Assembly (NCBI RefSeq): GCF_900168165.1
Contig: NZ_FUYV01000001.1
Coordinates: 1 to 64,000, forward strand
DNA length: 64,000 bases
Direction of reading: 5' to 3'
Origin: Alkalitalea saponilacus
Lineage (GTDB): Bacteria > Bacteroidota > Bacteroidia > Bacteroidales > Marinilabiliaceae
The stretch's first letter is position 1; each line of letters starts with the position of its first letter. The translations under genes were made by a program, and so were the position numbers. Positions 17,669-28,700 of this stretch are shown here, one piece after another. The notes below the pieces were generated by a model that was not told the origin of the DNA, did not search any database, and worked only from the letters and a program-made list of their open reading frames with translations.

Positions 17669-18322
17669 TCAAGGAGCAAGAATTTCATTTTTCCATTTGT
17701 TGTTTATTAACCTGTAGCAGAACCGTTGGTGCATCCTTCCCGGCTGCCCCTGCCAAAATTCAACATAATTAGGTATAACTTCGTATCCTCCCCAGTGCGG
17801 GGGTCTTGAAATTTTCTGATCCTTAAATTGCTGTTCTGCTTTATTAAAATTTTCCCGAAGAGCTTCAAAAGAATTCATTTGTTGGCTTTGGGGTGAAGCC
17901 CAGGCACCAATCTGACTAGCTCTGGGTCTTGAATCGAAATATTCATCGGATGATTGCGGTGATATTTTTGATGCTTTCCCCTCAATTCTCAACTGTCTCT
18001 CTAATAACGGCCAGAAAAACAGTAAGGAAACATCAGGATAGTCTTTAATCTCCTGTGCTTTATGACTGGTATAGTTGGTAAAAAATTGAAGTCCGTTCTC
18101 TGTTACTCCCTTTAACAGAACAACTCTGCTGTGAGGTTTACATTGAATATCAATGGTGGAGAGAATCATCGCTGTGGGTTCCGGATGACCGGCATCAACT
18201 GCGTTGGTTACCCATTGCAATATTTGTTGCAATGGATTTTTGCTCATTTTATCAACTTTTATTCCCGATTGAGTATAGGTGTCCCTTATAGATCTCAATT
18301 TATTATTGACTTCAAAATTCAT
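17669..18322 (-). CDS. pdxH: Pyridoxamine 5'-phosphate oxidase PdxH
   Basis: The 217-residue FMN enzyme oxidises pyridoxamine or pyridoxine 5'-phosphate to PLP. Visible are SRVVLLKG (FMN phosphate contact), FFTNYTSHKAQEI, FWPLLERQLRIEG, SRPRASQIGAWAS and the family signature RPPHWGGYEVIP. The C-terminus NEILAP is close to the usual W...LAP end. Length matches the family (about 215). It is tail-to-tail with gldA, with no space for a separate terminator. Confidence 0.96.
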   Translation of the reverse strand: MNFEVNNKLRSIRDTYTQSGIKVDKMSKNPLQQILQWVTNAVDAGHPEPTAMILSTIDIQCKPHSRVVLLKGVTENGLQFFTNYTSHKAQEIKDYPDVSLLFFWPLLERQLRIEGKASKISPQSSDEYFDSRPRASQIGAWASPQSQQMNSFEALRENFNKAEQQFKDQKISRPPHWGGYEVIPNYVEFWQGQPGRMHQRFCYRLINNKWKNEILAP

Positions 18323-18770
18323 AATAACAATAGATTGTTACGTTTTAAATTAGGATGTATCTGGTACTGGTTCTGATTTGGTATAAATTTCACTTGTGGG
18401 ATTTAATATTCGCTGATACTCATGTCTCTGGTGTTTAGGGAGCGGCTATATATTATGGTTTTTTTGAGATTTAGAATGTATGTTAAACAGTTCTATGTTG
18501 TTACATTATACAACATCCCAATTTAAAACGGCAAAAGTATCACTATTGTTCACTTTTTGTTTTGTTTTTTTCAAAAAAACAAAAAATGTGCTATTAAGCA
18601 TTGCTTTAAATGATTTTATATCTGGATAAAAATGATATTTTTGCAGCGTTTTTCATCCCCCCAATATTTTCTCAACCAGTTTAATGAGGATTCCTGCTAC
18701 AAACAAGATTGGCAGGCAGGGGACTGAGCAAAGAATAATTTGAAAGTATTAATATAAAACTGTTTATCAG
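18323..18770. other. AT-rich intergenic region with a possible promoter
   Basis: There are no genes in these 448 bases between divergent pdxH and the CoA hydrolase gene. TATTTTTG at 18636-18643 (plus strand) fits the -7 consensus TAnnTTTG, though no good -33 TTTG is present. It would give a leader of about 130 bases before the CoA hydrolase start, with a C-run (18656-18662) and no recognised riboswitch. Confidence 0.4.
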
Positions 18771-20078
18771 ATGCGTTACAAGCCAGTTACAGCCGAAGAG
18801 GCAGTAAAAGTCATTAAGTCAGGTGACAGAGTTCACCTGAGTAGTGTTGCAGTTACTCCACATGCCCTAATTAAGGCCATGGTTGAGAGGGGACGAAAAA
18901 AGGAGTTTTATGATGTGAAGGTTCAACACATCCACACCGAAGGACCTGCGCCTTATGCCGATCAGGCGCTGGAAGGAGTTTTCCAGCTGGAATCTTTCTT
19001 TGTTGGAGCCAATGTTCGCAAGGTTACTCAGCAGGGGTATGCAGATTACATTCCCGTGTTTTTGAGTGAAACTCAAAAATTGATCCGTCAGGGTTACCTT
19101 CATGTAAATGTTGCCATGGTGCAGGTATCTCCTCCCGATAAGCACGGATTTGTTTCATTGGGAACATCTGTTGATGCAACTTTGGCTGCCATAGAAAATG
19201 CTGACACCGTAATTGCTCAGGTAAATAAACATGTACCTCGCGCATGGGGTGATGCCATGCTTAGCATTCGCGATATTGATTATTTTGTAGAGCATGATGA
19301 GCCACTATACATCCATAACAATGCACCGCTTTCGGATATTGAAAAAGCCATTGGCCGTAATGTAGCCGAATTGGTTGAGGACGGAGCTTGTCTTCAGATG
19401 GGAATTGGTGGTATTCCAAACGCTGTTTTGGCCGAATTAGGAAGCCATAAGGATTTGGGTATTCATACCGAGATGTTCTCTGACGGTTTGCTTCCGCTTA
19501 TAGAAAGTGGTGTGGTAAACTGTAAGAAAAAGCAGATTGACAAAGGTAAAATTGTTGCCTCTTTCCTTATGGGATCACAAAATCTTTACGATTTTGTGGA
19601 TGACAACCCCATGGTTGCCATGATGGATGTTTCGCACACCAATGGAATTCACGTTATTCGTAAAAACAAAAAAGTTACGGCCATCAACTCTGCCTTATCA
19701 GTAGATTTAACCGGACAGGTTTGTGCCGATAGTATCGGAACCACCCATTATTCCGGAGTAGGTGGTCAAATTGACTTTATCCGCGGTGCAGGTCATTCAG
19801 AAGGTGGAAAACCAATTATTGCAATGCCTTCGGTAACTTCAAAAGGAGTTTCTAAAATAACCCCCACTTTGATGGAAGGAGCAGGTGTTGTTACCACGCG
19901 AGCCAATATGCATTGGTTGGTAACAGAATACGGAGCAGTTAACTTATATGGTATGAGTCTGCAAAACAGAGCTAAAGCCATTATTTCTGTTGCTCATCCT
20001 GATCACCGAGAAATGCTGGACAAGGCCGCTTTTGAGCGTTTTGGCCCACATTTCCATTTTGCGTTTCCAACGAAGTAA
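18771..20078 (+). CDS. Acetyl-CoA hydrolase/transferase family CoA-transferase
   Basis: The 435-residue protein belongs to the class I CoA-transferase family that includes acetyl-CoA hydrolase, succinyl-CoA:acetate CoA-transferase and 4-hydroxybutyrate CoA-transferase. It has DGACLQMGIGGIPNAVLAEL, then IHTEMFSDG with the catalytic Glu that forms the CoA thioester, and GVGGQIDFIRGA. The size of about 435 and the C-terminal MLDKAAFERFG agree with the 4-hydroxybutyrate/butyryl-type subgroup of fermenting Bacteroidota. The true acyl substrates cannot be told from sequence. Confidence 0.88.
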   Translation: MRYKPVTAEEAVKVIKSGDRVHLSSVAVTPHALIKAMVERGRKKEFYDVKVQHIHTEGPAPYADQALEGVFQLESFFVGANVRKVTQQGYADYIPVFLSETQKLIRQGYLHVNVAMVQVSPPDKHGFVSLGTSVDATLAAIENADTVIAQVNKHVPRAWGDAMLSIRDIDYFVEHDEPLYIHNNAPLSDIEKAIGRNVAELVEDGACLQMGIGGIPNAVLAELGSHKDLGIHTEMFSDGLLPLIESGVVNCKKKQIDKGKIVASFLMGSQNLYDFVDDNPMVAMMDVSHTNGIHVIRKNKKVTAINSALSVDLTGQVCADSIGTTHYSGVGGQIDFIRGAGHSEGGKPIIAMPSVTSKGVSKITPTLMEGAGVVTTRANMHWLVTEYGAVNLYGMSLQNRAKAIISVAHPDHREMLDKAAFERFGPHFHFAFPTK

Positions 20079-20091
20079 AGCGAGAATATAG

Positions 20092-20289
20092 AAAGGAGAC
20101 TGTCTTAAAAGTCTGTTAATAATATTCATTACTTACAATTTGTAAAACAACCTTGCTTTCACCCCTCCAAACCTCCCCCAAGTGGGAGGCTTAAAGTCCC
20201 CCTTGGGGGATTTAGGGGTGAATTATTAACGTGTAATTTACGATTTGAAAGATAAGGAAAATTTAAATTTACTTTTTGGACAGCCTTTT
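20092..20289 (+). mobile_element. MITE copy A, ~200 bp with terminal inverted repeats
   Basis: The left end reads AGACTGTCTTAAAAGT and the right end, reverse-complemented, AGGCTGTCCAAAAAGT (13 of 16 match). The inside carries an inverted repeat of C-runs and G-runs (about 20160-20222), including CCTCCCCCAAGTGGGAGG, and no coding capacity. A related copy lies at 55648-55868 in the opposite orientation. It sits between the CoA hydrolase gene and the DUF4097 gene and could also act as a transcription terminator. A target-site duplication was not clear. Confidence 0.75.
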
Positions 20290-20293
20290 TTTT

Positions 20294-21310
20294 TTATCTG
20301 AATCTTTGATTTCCTGAAGTAGTTCTGGATGTTACCACTATTTCTCCGTCGCCAACTACCAAATTGCGGGTAGCGCGGGTGTTGCCAACGGTTAAACTCC
20401 CCGATGTTGTTGTTAAATTAAAACTGAGCATATTCAGATCGGTTCCGAGCGTTAAATCAATGTTTCCCGATGTGTTGTGAAACTGACTATTTGAAGTAAG
20501 TACCAGATCATTTCCGCTTATTCTTCCTGAAACACTCTTCAGGTAAAGACCGCCCACCACACCATCCAGACTTATGGAGCCAGAACTACTCGTTGCATTA
20601 ATGTCTCCCCTTATGGATTGGAGATTAATGGCTCCCGAAACGGTCTTTACATCTATGGATCCAATAACCTGATCTGCCGTTACCGAACCTGATGTGTTTT
20701 TGACAATCACGCCATTTAAAACAGATGAAGCCTTTACTTTGCCTGAAACAGAGTTTACATTGAGTTCACCTTGCACCTCTTCAATGGACGTGGAGCCACT
20801 CAAGGTTTTCGATTCAACATTCCCGATAATTCTGGCGGCATTAATACCTCCGGAAACGGTAGAAACTCTTAAATTTCCATTGATGTTTTCAGCACTGATC
20901 GCTCCGGATAAGGACTTTAGTTCTACGGTTGATGTTCCTGCATCTTTTGTGACAATGTTGCCAGAAATGGTTTCAACCTGCAGTTTTATTGATGATGGAA
21001 CGGTAAAAGCCAGAAAGCCTTTAGTTTGAGCAGGCAAATTATCGGGTTTATCAATCCAAACCGAAAGAACATTCCCTTTTTGTTCATATCTGATTTTGAT
21101 ATCCTCGTGTCTTCTCACAGCACGAATTTGTCCTTCAAACTCAACAACGTTATCTGTACCGGCCAAAATATCAACTTTACAAAAGGCGCCTTTAACATTA
21201 AGTTGGGTTACATTCTCAAAACTCTCTTTAACCGAGTCTATCAGGACCTGTCCTTTTAATGTAGTTAAACAAAGTATCAGGAAGATCAGAAGGGTACATT
21301 TTTTTCTCAT
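20294..21310 (-). CDS. DUF4097-type secreted beta-helix protein
   Basis: The 338-residue protein has a signal peptide (MRKKCTLLIFLILCLTTLKG, cleavage near KGQ). The rest is a repeated short-strand pattern, many times over VKTVSGAINLQSIRG-like units of about 20 residues with SG turns. This is the DUF4097 'adhesin-like' beta-strand repeat, which folds as a solenoid. Its role is unknown; related proteins lie in the envelope. The downstream end is only a few bases from MITE copy A. Confidence 0.85.
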   Translation of the reverse strand: MRKKCTLLIFLILCLTTLKGQVLIDSVKESFENVTQLNVKGAFCKVDILAGTDNVVEFEGQIRAVRRHEDIKIRYEQKGNVLSVWIDKPDNLPAQTKGFLAFTVPSSIKLQVETISGNIVTKDAGTSTVELKSLSGAISAENINGNLRVSTVSGGINAARIIGNVESKTLSGSTSIEEVQGELNVNSVSGKVKASSVLNGVIVKNTSGSVTADQVIGSIDVKTVSGAINLQSIRGDINATSSSGSISLDGVVGGLYLKSVSGRISGNDLVLTSNSQFHNTSGNIDLTLGTDLNMLSFNLTTTSGSLTVGNTRATRNLVVGDGEIVVTSRTTSGNQRFR

Positions 21311-21450
21311 AACATGGGTTTTTAAACATTTCAGGTTTATATAGATGTGACGGTTAAACAGAGCAATAGTTACAGATACCGGAACCGTTTCAATGTTATT
21401 CGTTTCTGATTTCTGAAAATGAATGTTTTAGATAAAATCAGTATGCAAAT

Positions 21451-22815
21451 TTAGTGGTTCATGACTAGTTTGTCAACCATGTTTTTTAAATCAATCCCTC
21501 CTAAATTTCCGGATGTCATGATTAATAAATTTGAATTGTTCAATGAGGTTTTTGAAATGTATGTTTCTAACTGATCGGCGGTGGTTATGATGTTTTTTTC
21601 ATCAATGCCAAAAGCATTTGCTACCTCTTTTGGAGTAATGGTTGCAAGCTTTTTGTGTGATAGAACATCTGGATTGTAAAATACAATTGGCTCATCAGCC
21701 AATTGTAATGTATCTTTGTATTGAGGAAGAAACTCCTTATTCAGACTGCTGAATGTGTGTAACTCCAGTATTGTAACAAGATTTCTCTCCGGAAATCTCT
21801 CCTTAACTGCTTCAACAGTAGCCTTTACCTTGGACGGGGCATGAGCGAAATCGTAAAAAACAACTCCTGATGAGGTCTCTGCCAGTTGCTGCAGCCTTCT
21901 TGCTGCACCTTTAAATGATCTCATTGCTGTTAGAAAATCATCAGCAGTTAATCCAAGCTGAAGACATATGTTGAGTGCCCCGGCCATGTTTTCCATGTTA
22001 TGTTTTCCAAAAACAGGCACAGGATAATCTTTGTTGTTATAGCGTATGATTGTGGATCTGTTTTTTGCAATAGATTCAAGGGATTGATATGGTTCTATTG
22101 ATATATTTCTGTCTTTATTTTTGATGAGATTGGCCAAAACAGGATCGTTTTCGAACCATGTCAGATAGCCTTCGTTGCGAACGGAGTCAATAAACAGTTC
22201 AAACTGTTTATTGTATTCTTCAATGGTTGGGAACACATTGATGTGGTCCCAGGCAACTCCTGTAATTAGTGCAATGTCAGGCTTATACCATAAAAATTTC
22301 GGACGTAAATCAATGGGAGATGACAAATACTCATCTCCTTCAAATATTGCGATTTTGGCGGTTTTCGAGATTTTAACCATGGTATCAAATCCCTCTAATT
22401 GAGCACCTACCATGTAATCAAAATCTACATTGTTAACTTTCAGAGCATGCATTACCATGGATGTAACGGTGGTTTTTCCATGGCTTCCGGCAATTACAAC
22501 GCGGGTTTTGTTCTTGCTCTGCTCATATAAAAATTCCGGATATGAATACACTTTAATTCCCTGCTCAACGGCGGCCTGAAGTTCGGGGTTGTCCTTTCTT
22601 GCATGCATTCCCAATATGATGGCATTTAGATTTTTTGTTATTTTTTCCGGATGCCAGCCTTCTGTCTCCGGCAAAAGGCCATGCTTTTTAAGTCTTGTTT
22701 TACTGGGTTCAAATATTTCATCATCGGAACCGCTTACTTCGGCTCCGTTTTCTTTTAAGGCAATGGCCAGATTGTGCATGGCGCTTCCACCTATGGCAAT
22801 AAAGTGTATCTTCAT
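21451..22815 (-). CDS. mpl: UDP-N-acetylmuramate:L-Ala-gamma-D-Glu-meso-DAP ligase Mpl
   Basis: The 454-residue Mur-ligase recycles murein tripeptide by joining it to UDP-MurNAc. It opens MKIHFIAIGGSAMHNLA (Rossmann), has the ATP loop GSHGKTTV (about 110-117), FEGDEYLSS and VAWDHINVF. The last third has VVFYDFAHAPSKVKAT, as in Mpl rather than MurC, where HHPTE occurs. It implies DAP-type peptidoglycan and recycling. No partner gene for recycling lies beside it. Confidence 0.92.
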   Translation of the reverse strand: MKIHFIAIGGSAMHNLAIALKENGAEVSGSDDEIFEPSKTRLKKHGLLPETEGWHPEKITKNLNAIILGMHARKDNPELQAAVEQGIKVYSYPEFLYEQSKNKTRVVIAGSHGKTTVTSMVMHALKVNNVDFDYMVGAQLEGFDTMVKISKTAKIAIFEGDEYLSSPIDLRPKFLWYKPDIALITGVAWDHINVFPTIEEYNKQFELFIDSVRNEGYLTWFENDPVLANLIKNKDRNISIEPYQSLESIAKNRSTIIRYNNKDYPVPVFGKHNMENMAGALNICLQLGLTADDFLTAMRSFKGAARRLQQLAETSSGVVFYDFAHAPSKVKATVEAVKERFPERNLVTILELHTFSSLNKEFLPQYKDTLQLADEPIVFYNPDVLSHKKLATITPKEVANAFGIDEKNIITTADQLETYISKTSLNNSNLLIMTSGNLGGIDLKNMVDKLVMNH

Positions 22816-22985
22816 TTATTCTGAATAAACTTGTAAATTAACTCTGTCGTTCATTCTGGCGACAGAATAAAATTAAGGTTTTCCCATCTCTTTGCAAATG
22901 TGACCTCGTTTTTTTTCCGAAATAAAACATTGCATAATTTCTTCATGGCATATATTTTGTTAAAAAGGAGAAAAACCTTATTCCT

Positions 22986-23861
22986 ATGTCAAAACTATGC
23001 TTTTATAAAAAGAATGCTTTGGGTAAACCCAATCATGGGAATTTGAAACGTGAAGTTTCAAATATACAATACAATCGAAAAGTAATCCTTCTATTGGTAT
23101 TTCTTGCCATATCAATTTTACCAAACATGGCTCAGGTTCGTGATGTTCGTGAGAACGTCTCAAAAGATCGTTCGTCTTCACGAAGTAGCAGTTGGGGTAA
23201 TGCAAAACCCTCCTCTTCCCGATCTAGCTATCAATCTGATGATGATAACTTAGTTTGGTTCGAAATGATGGCTTTTTTGTTTCGTGGTGTGGGTGAATTG
23301 GCATATGTTGTGGCAGATGCTCAACGCAATACGGTTTATCAAAGACTCTATCGACCGGAATTGGTTTCACTTCAAGCCACAACAAAAGCCGGAATCGACT
23401 TCAGATCAAATGCGTATATGATAAACCCCGGGATAAGAGGAAATCGGGGGCTTTTTGCAACGGAATTTAATTGGTTATATGTAAATGATATTACCGGAGG
23501 TATGTCAATAATTGACTGGCAGGTTTTAATTATTCGGATTCCAATTCGCTCAATTAAATTCGATTACGGGATTGGATTCAGCTATTTTACTGATCCTGAG
23601 TATACATATTTTGATCAGAGTTTTGGGTTTGAAAAAACTTTTACCGGCGGAAATATTAATTTACAGGGACAATATAAATGGAGCAACAAGTCGAACTTTG
23701 GCCCCAGATACAGAGAGGTGTTTTCCATTGAAGGGGACTTTTATCTCACCAATCTGGGGCGTTTCCGTTTATCCCCATTTTTGGGATACAATTACCAGAA
23801 TTACTTCAATTCAACCTCTTTTAATTTTATTACCCTGGGGGTAAAATTCAGGTTGCAATAG
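22986..23861 (+). CDS. Conserved-looking outer-membrane beta-barrel protein, unknown
   Basis: The 291-residue protein has a long, charged N-terminal segment before a signal-like hydrophobic stretch (RKVILLLVFLAISILPNMAQ, about residues 31-50). A TTG at 23043 would shorten the lead and is an alternative start. A Ser/Arg-rich spacer (about 58-82) follows. The second half has alternating beta strands and aromatic girdle residues and ends FITLGVKFRLQ, as in small outer-membrane barrels. I do not recognise a family. The gene stands alone. Confidence 0.6.
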   Translation: MSKLCFYKKNALGKPNHGNLKREVSNIQYNRKVILLLVFLAISILPNMAQVRDVRENVSKDRSSSRSSSWGNAKPSSSRSSYQSDDDNLVWFEMMAFLFRGVGELAYVVADAQRNTVYQRLYRPELVSLQATTKAGIDFRSNAYMINPGIRGNRGLFATEFNWLYVNDITGGMSIIDWQVLIIRIPIRSIKFDYGIGFSYFTDPEYTYFDQSFGFEKTFTGGNINLQGQYKWSNKSNFGPRYREVFSIEGDFYLTNLGRFRLSPFLGYNYQNYFNSTSFNFITLGVKFRLQ

Positions 23862-23902
23862 GCTCTATTTTGATTCTTTATATTCTCTGTTGTTCCATGC
23901 CC

Positions 23903-25546
23903 TTATTTCACATACTTATATCGCTTAATGCTTTTCTTTGGAGTTTTTTCAAACTCCTCAGGAAAAATAATCATCCTGGATATAGCCATATATGGTGGAA
24001 GTTCCCTGTTAACTTCTGCCCTAAGTTTTTGCATCACCGTTTCTATTTCTTCAGAACTACAGTTTGATAAATCACACACTTCGTAATCGGGGTATATGAG
24101 AGCTTCAATTTTTCCGTCACTCTCCCTTACCAAACATTCCTGAACCAGATCCTTGCTTCCAATCACTGCTTCAATCTCCTCGGGATATATGTTTTGTCCC
24201 GATGCTCCAAGGATCATATTTTTACTCCGCCCACGGATAAAAATGAAATCGTTCTCGTCTATTACACCCAAATCGCCCGTATGAATCCACCCGTCATCGG
24301 TAAAAATATCACGTGTTGCTTTCTCGTTTTTGTAGTATCCAAGCAGAGTGTTATCCCCTTTTACCTGAATTTCTCCAACCACGTTGTATGGATCTTCACT
24401 GTCGATGCGTACCTGCATCCTGTCAACAATGCTCCCGGCACTGAATGTTTCTGTTTTATCCCACGGAGCATAACTGATAAGGGGGCCACATTCGGTCATT
24501 CCGTAACCCACTGTGATGGGGAAATTGATTTTTTTAAGGAACATCTCTACGTCACGGTTAAGTGCAGCGCCACCAACAACCATTTCTTTAAATTCACCAC
24601 CAAAAACCTCAAACAAGGTGCTTCGTACCTTGTTGTAAACCAGCTTATTCAAGACCGGAACTTTTAGAAGCGCCTTTAAACCAGGTTTCTCGAGCTTTGG
24701 CATAATTCGGCGCTTAAATATCTTTTCAAGAATTAGGGGCACCGACAAAATCAAGTGCGGCTTAACCTCCCTGAATGCTTCGGTAATAATTTGAGGAGAT
24801 GGAGTTCGTGTTAAAAATGTTATGTGACAGCCTGTAATAAAAGGCCATAAAAACTCGAACAAACAGCCGTAAGCATGCGCCATTGGCAGAAAAGAGACAA
24901 TTCTATCACCTGCAACCAAATCAAATGTATCGCTGGCATATTTAACGTTAGACCAAATGCTGCGGTGTGGAAGCAGAACTCCTTTTGAAAATCCCGATGT
25001 TCCGGATGTATATGAGAGCACCATGACCTCTTCGCTGCCCATTTTCGGAAACTTTAACCGGGTTACATCAAATTTGCCGTTTCCGGTTTTTTCATCAGCC
25101 TTGGTCAGCGCCTTTTTCACTTTCCCTTTTGGATCAACCAGTGGCTCATAACTATTAACGGAAATAATGCCTTTAACATCTGGAATTTGTCCTTCATCTA
25201 TCTTATCAAACATTAAATCGGACGATAACAAAAGCACCGATTCAGAGTGATTAATGATGTGATGTATGTCGTTGGAGTGAAAATCCGGCAAAATAGGTAC
25301 GGTAACAGCACCGTATGTAACAGTGGCCAGATAACAAATGCCCCAATTTGACATATTCCGGCCAATAAGAGCAATTTTATCACCTTTTTTTACTCCCAAC
25401 TCTTTAAACACAACATGAAGTCTAAAGATGGCTTTCCCTACCTGACGAAAAGTATAATCTTCGCCTTTAAAATCACTAAATGCTATCGAATCAGCATTTT
25501 CAACAATGGCTTTTTCAACCATCGATAGATACCCGTTCGCCTCCAT
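23903..25546 (-). CDS. AMP-dependent acyl-CoA synthetase/ligase
   Basis: The 547-residue ANL-family enzyme activates an acid to acyl-AMP and then acyl-CoA. It has the P-loop LSYTSGTSGFSKGV (a variant of YTSGTTGxPKG), the A5 motif GYGMTECGP, the hinge GWIHTGDLG, IRGRSKNMI and the C-terminal catalytic Lys in EKTPKKSIKRYKY. It is closest in outline to long-chain fatty acid-CoA ligases. The substrate is not read directly. It is a lone gene in a typical Bacteroidota setting. Confidence 0.88.
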   Translation of the reverse strand: MEANGYLSMVEKAIVENADSIAFSDFKGEDYTFRQVGKAIFRLHVVFKELGVKKGDKIALIGRNMSNWGICYLATVTYGAVTVPILPDFHSNDIHHIINHSESVLLLSSDLMFDKIDEGQIPDVKGIISVNSYEPLVDPKGKVKKALTKADEKTGNGKFDVTRLKFPKMGSEEVMVLSYTSGTSGFSKGVLLPHRSIWSNVKYASDTFDLVAGDRIVSFLPMAHAYGCLFEFLWPFITGCHITFLTRTPSPQIITEAFREVKPHLILSVPLILEKIFKRRIMPKLEKPGLKALLKVPVLNKLVYNKVRSTLFEVFGGEFKEMVVGGAALNRDVEMFLKKINFPITVGYGMTECGPLISYAPWDKTETFSAGSIVDRMQVRIDSEDPYNVVGEIQVKGDNTLLGYYKNEKATRDIFTDDGWIHTGDLGVIDENDFIFIRGRSKNMILGASGQNIYPEEIEAVIGSKDLVQECLVRESDGKIEALIYPDYEVCDLSNCSSEEIETVMQKLRAEVNRELPPYMAISRMIIFPEEFEKTPKKSIKRYKYVK

Positions 25547-25693
25547 AGAAATAAATTTTCTGTTCGAACTATTTGAATAATAACGCCCAAATTTTGATTA
25601 AATAATTGGAATTTCCAAAAATATAACCTTTTTAAGGATGCAATTACCACTTTTATGATCATATAATGCATTGAAAAACAAGGCGAAAAGCAA

Positions 25694-25723
25694 CAGGCGT
25701 AAAGATGTTAATCTTTACGCCTG
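25694..25723. terminator. Strong hairpin downstream of the large secreted protein gene
   Basis: CAGGCGTAAAGAT (25694-25706) and ATCTTTACGCCTG (25711-25723) form a perfect 13-bp stem around GTTA. It lies about 30 bases past the stop of the minus-strand gene. The T-tract on that strand is weak (TTGCTTTTCG), so termination is likely but not certain. Confidence 0.7.
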
Positions 25724-25754
25724 CAATCTTTGAGAAATACAATTAATATTCAGT

Positions 25755-28700
25755 TTATCTGATAATCATTTTAATGACTTCTCTGTCATCAGAATAGAGC
25801 ACCTCGATAATATATACTCCTCCTGATTGATCAGATATGTCAATTTCAACCAAACTTTCTGACAGCCCGCGGTATTCACGAACTAAAGATCCTGACTGGC
25901 TGTATATCTGAATCGAAATAATCTCTCTACTACTGTCAGTCGATAGAGTGGCTACTCCGTTAGACGGATTGGGTATCAGTTGCATGCTGCCAACTATTTG
26001 CTCTCCGGCGAATGTTGAAAAATAGGAAATGCAATCAGATACTGCGGTACAATTGCCTACTGTTATTTCAACAGCATATTCTCCATATTGCAAAGCAACA
26101 AACTCTATTTCTTCGGAGTTTGCAACAGGAATCTCCGGGAAATTACAGTTAAACCATCTGTATCCATCGGCATTTATATTTAGTGCTTTCAAAACATTCC
26201 CTTCAAGTTGCACATCTGTATTTATAGGAAGTGGCTCTGAAATTGCAAAAGAACTATTTTTTAAGCAACCATATCCATCTGTAACTTCAACCTGGTATGT
26301 GCCAGAAAACAATCCAGTCCATTCACTTTCATCCCATTCCCCATCATTCCAATTAAATGAATAGCTTCCATTTCCTCCACTGATCGTTAATGAGATGCTT
26401 CCGGATGGATTCCCATAACATAGCACCATCTCTTTCTCGGGGGATATTTGCAGATCACTAACCACGGTAACCATAAAGCTACAGGTTGCTTTATTCCCTG
26501 CCTGATCTGTAAATGTGTATACGACTTCGGTATCACCGAGTGGGAAAATATCTCCTGGTACATGCGAACGACTGACCGTAAGATTATCTGTGCAGTTATC
26601 GATTGCGTCTGGCTCATTCCAATAAACAATCGCGCTACACCCTGCAGTATTTGCTACTGCAACGATGTTTTCTGGGCATTGACTGATATCCGGCGCAGTT
26701 ACATCTTCTATCACAACGTTCTGTTGCTGCGTGCTGGTGTTCCCATGCCCATCATCGTAAGTCCAGGTAATGACTGTTGTCCCCTGTGCGGTAATTGGCA
26801 GTTCTGCATCGTGGGTACCGACAATGGTTCCGGCGCAGTTATCGGTGGCAGTTGGAGCAGTTAATTCTGTAACCATGCACTCGGCAGTTATGTCCGGCAG
26901 TTCAGTCACATCAGGAACAGGAGCGGTGACATCTTCTATCACAACGTTCTGTTGTTGCGTACTGATGTTTCCATTGCCATCATCGTAAGTCCAGGTAATG
27001 ACTTTTGTCCCCTGTGCGGTAATTGGCAATTCTGCATCGTGGGTTCCGGTAATGGTTCCGGCGCAGTTATCGGTAGCAGTTGGTGCAGTTAATTCTGTCA
27101 CCATGCACTCGGCAGTTATGTCAGGCAGTTCAGCCACATCAGGAACAGGAGCGGTGACATCTTCTATCACAACGTTCTGTTGCTGCGTGCTGGTGTTCCC
27201 ATGCCCGTCATCGTAAGTCCAGGTAATGACTGTTGTGCCTTGTGCGGTAATTGGCAATTCGGCATTGTGGGTTCCGGTAATGGTTCCGGCGCAGTTATCG
27301 GTAGCAGTTGGTGCAGTTAATTCTGTCACCATGCACTCGGCAGTTATGTCCGGCAGTTCAGCCACATCAGGAACAGGAGCGGTGACATCTTCTATCACAA
27401 CGTTCTGTTGCTGCGTGCTGGTGTTCCCATGCCCGTCATCGTAAGTCCAGGTAATGACTTTTGTCCCCTGTGCGGTAATTGGCAGCTCTGCATCGTGGGT
27501 TCCGGTAATGGTTCCGGCATAATCGTCTGTAGCCGTTGGAGCAGTCAACTCAAAAACAGAGCATTCCGAGTTAATATCCGGTAACTCCACAATGTTTGGA
27601 ACAGGAGGAGTTGAGTCTTCAGTGATATTGAAACCTGAAAGAACAAATACATTTCCGGTACAGGATTCACTTACTGCAAAAACCTTAATTGTTACCGGAC
27701 TAGTACCAAATGTTACATCTCTTGAGTTTCCGGATCCGCTGACAGATGCGGCACCTTTAATATCCCATATATAATCAACTGCGTTCTCAACACCTTCCAA
27801 TGAATAAGTAACAGTTTGGTTAACAAAAACCTCGGTTGGGCCATTTAGATTACCTCCTTGTGGGACGTCCCCGATGCTTATCTCAAAGGATGTGTTATCT
27901 GAGTTGTTGGAATAGTTATAATCCAGCTGGTTAAGTGCAATTAGATTAGCATAGGCCGTTAAATTACCCGGTGATGCAGCCGGAACATTCCCGATAATTG
28001 TAAGAGATTTACTTTCACCGGGTGCCATTGCTTTTACATTCCAATAGCCTGATAAATGATTGTAAGTTCCTGCATCTGCTTCATGATACTCATAGTTGAA
28101 CGAATGGGGTAGAGCAGCGGTTGCGATAATTCCGGTTGCTTCAATTTCTCCATGATTTGTAAGAGTTACTGTAAACGATACTTGTCCGCCCTCACAAACC
28201 GATTCTGTTACACCTGAAATTGTAATCGCAACATCTGTTTCTTCAGTTGGAGCGTCACCAAAAATCATCAAACGATGCATATATCGTCCGGAAAGAAAGA
28301 GCCTGCCGTTAATATCGTTGGCAACATTATAGGGATAATTCATGTTTCTGGCATCCACACTTCCTGCGGGATTAAACTGGGTTCTTGCAGTAAAATCAGG
28401 TTGACCTAATACCATGTCGGCATTTGCACCATTGGTAGTTGGGATTTCGTTAAAAATTAGCACCCTGTGATTTCCCCAATCACTAATAAATAGCTTTCCG
28501 TCGGGTGATAATGAAACCCCTGAAGGATTACGTAATCTATTAATTCGGGTTCTGGCTGTTGACGTTTCACCAACCACCACATCTGCTGAAGCGCCATTCG
28601 TTTCAGGAATGGTGTTATAAACCAGTACCCGATGATTGAAGTGATCACTAACCACCAATTTTCCATCTGGTGCTACCCATACCCCATAAGGTCCATTTAA

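Noticed and set aside
18655-18770. Possible riboswitch in the leader of the CoA hydrolase gene
   Set aside because: No conserved riboswitch core could be recognised.
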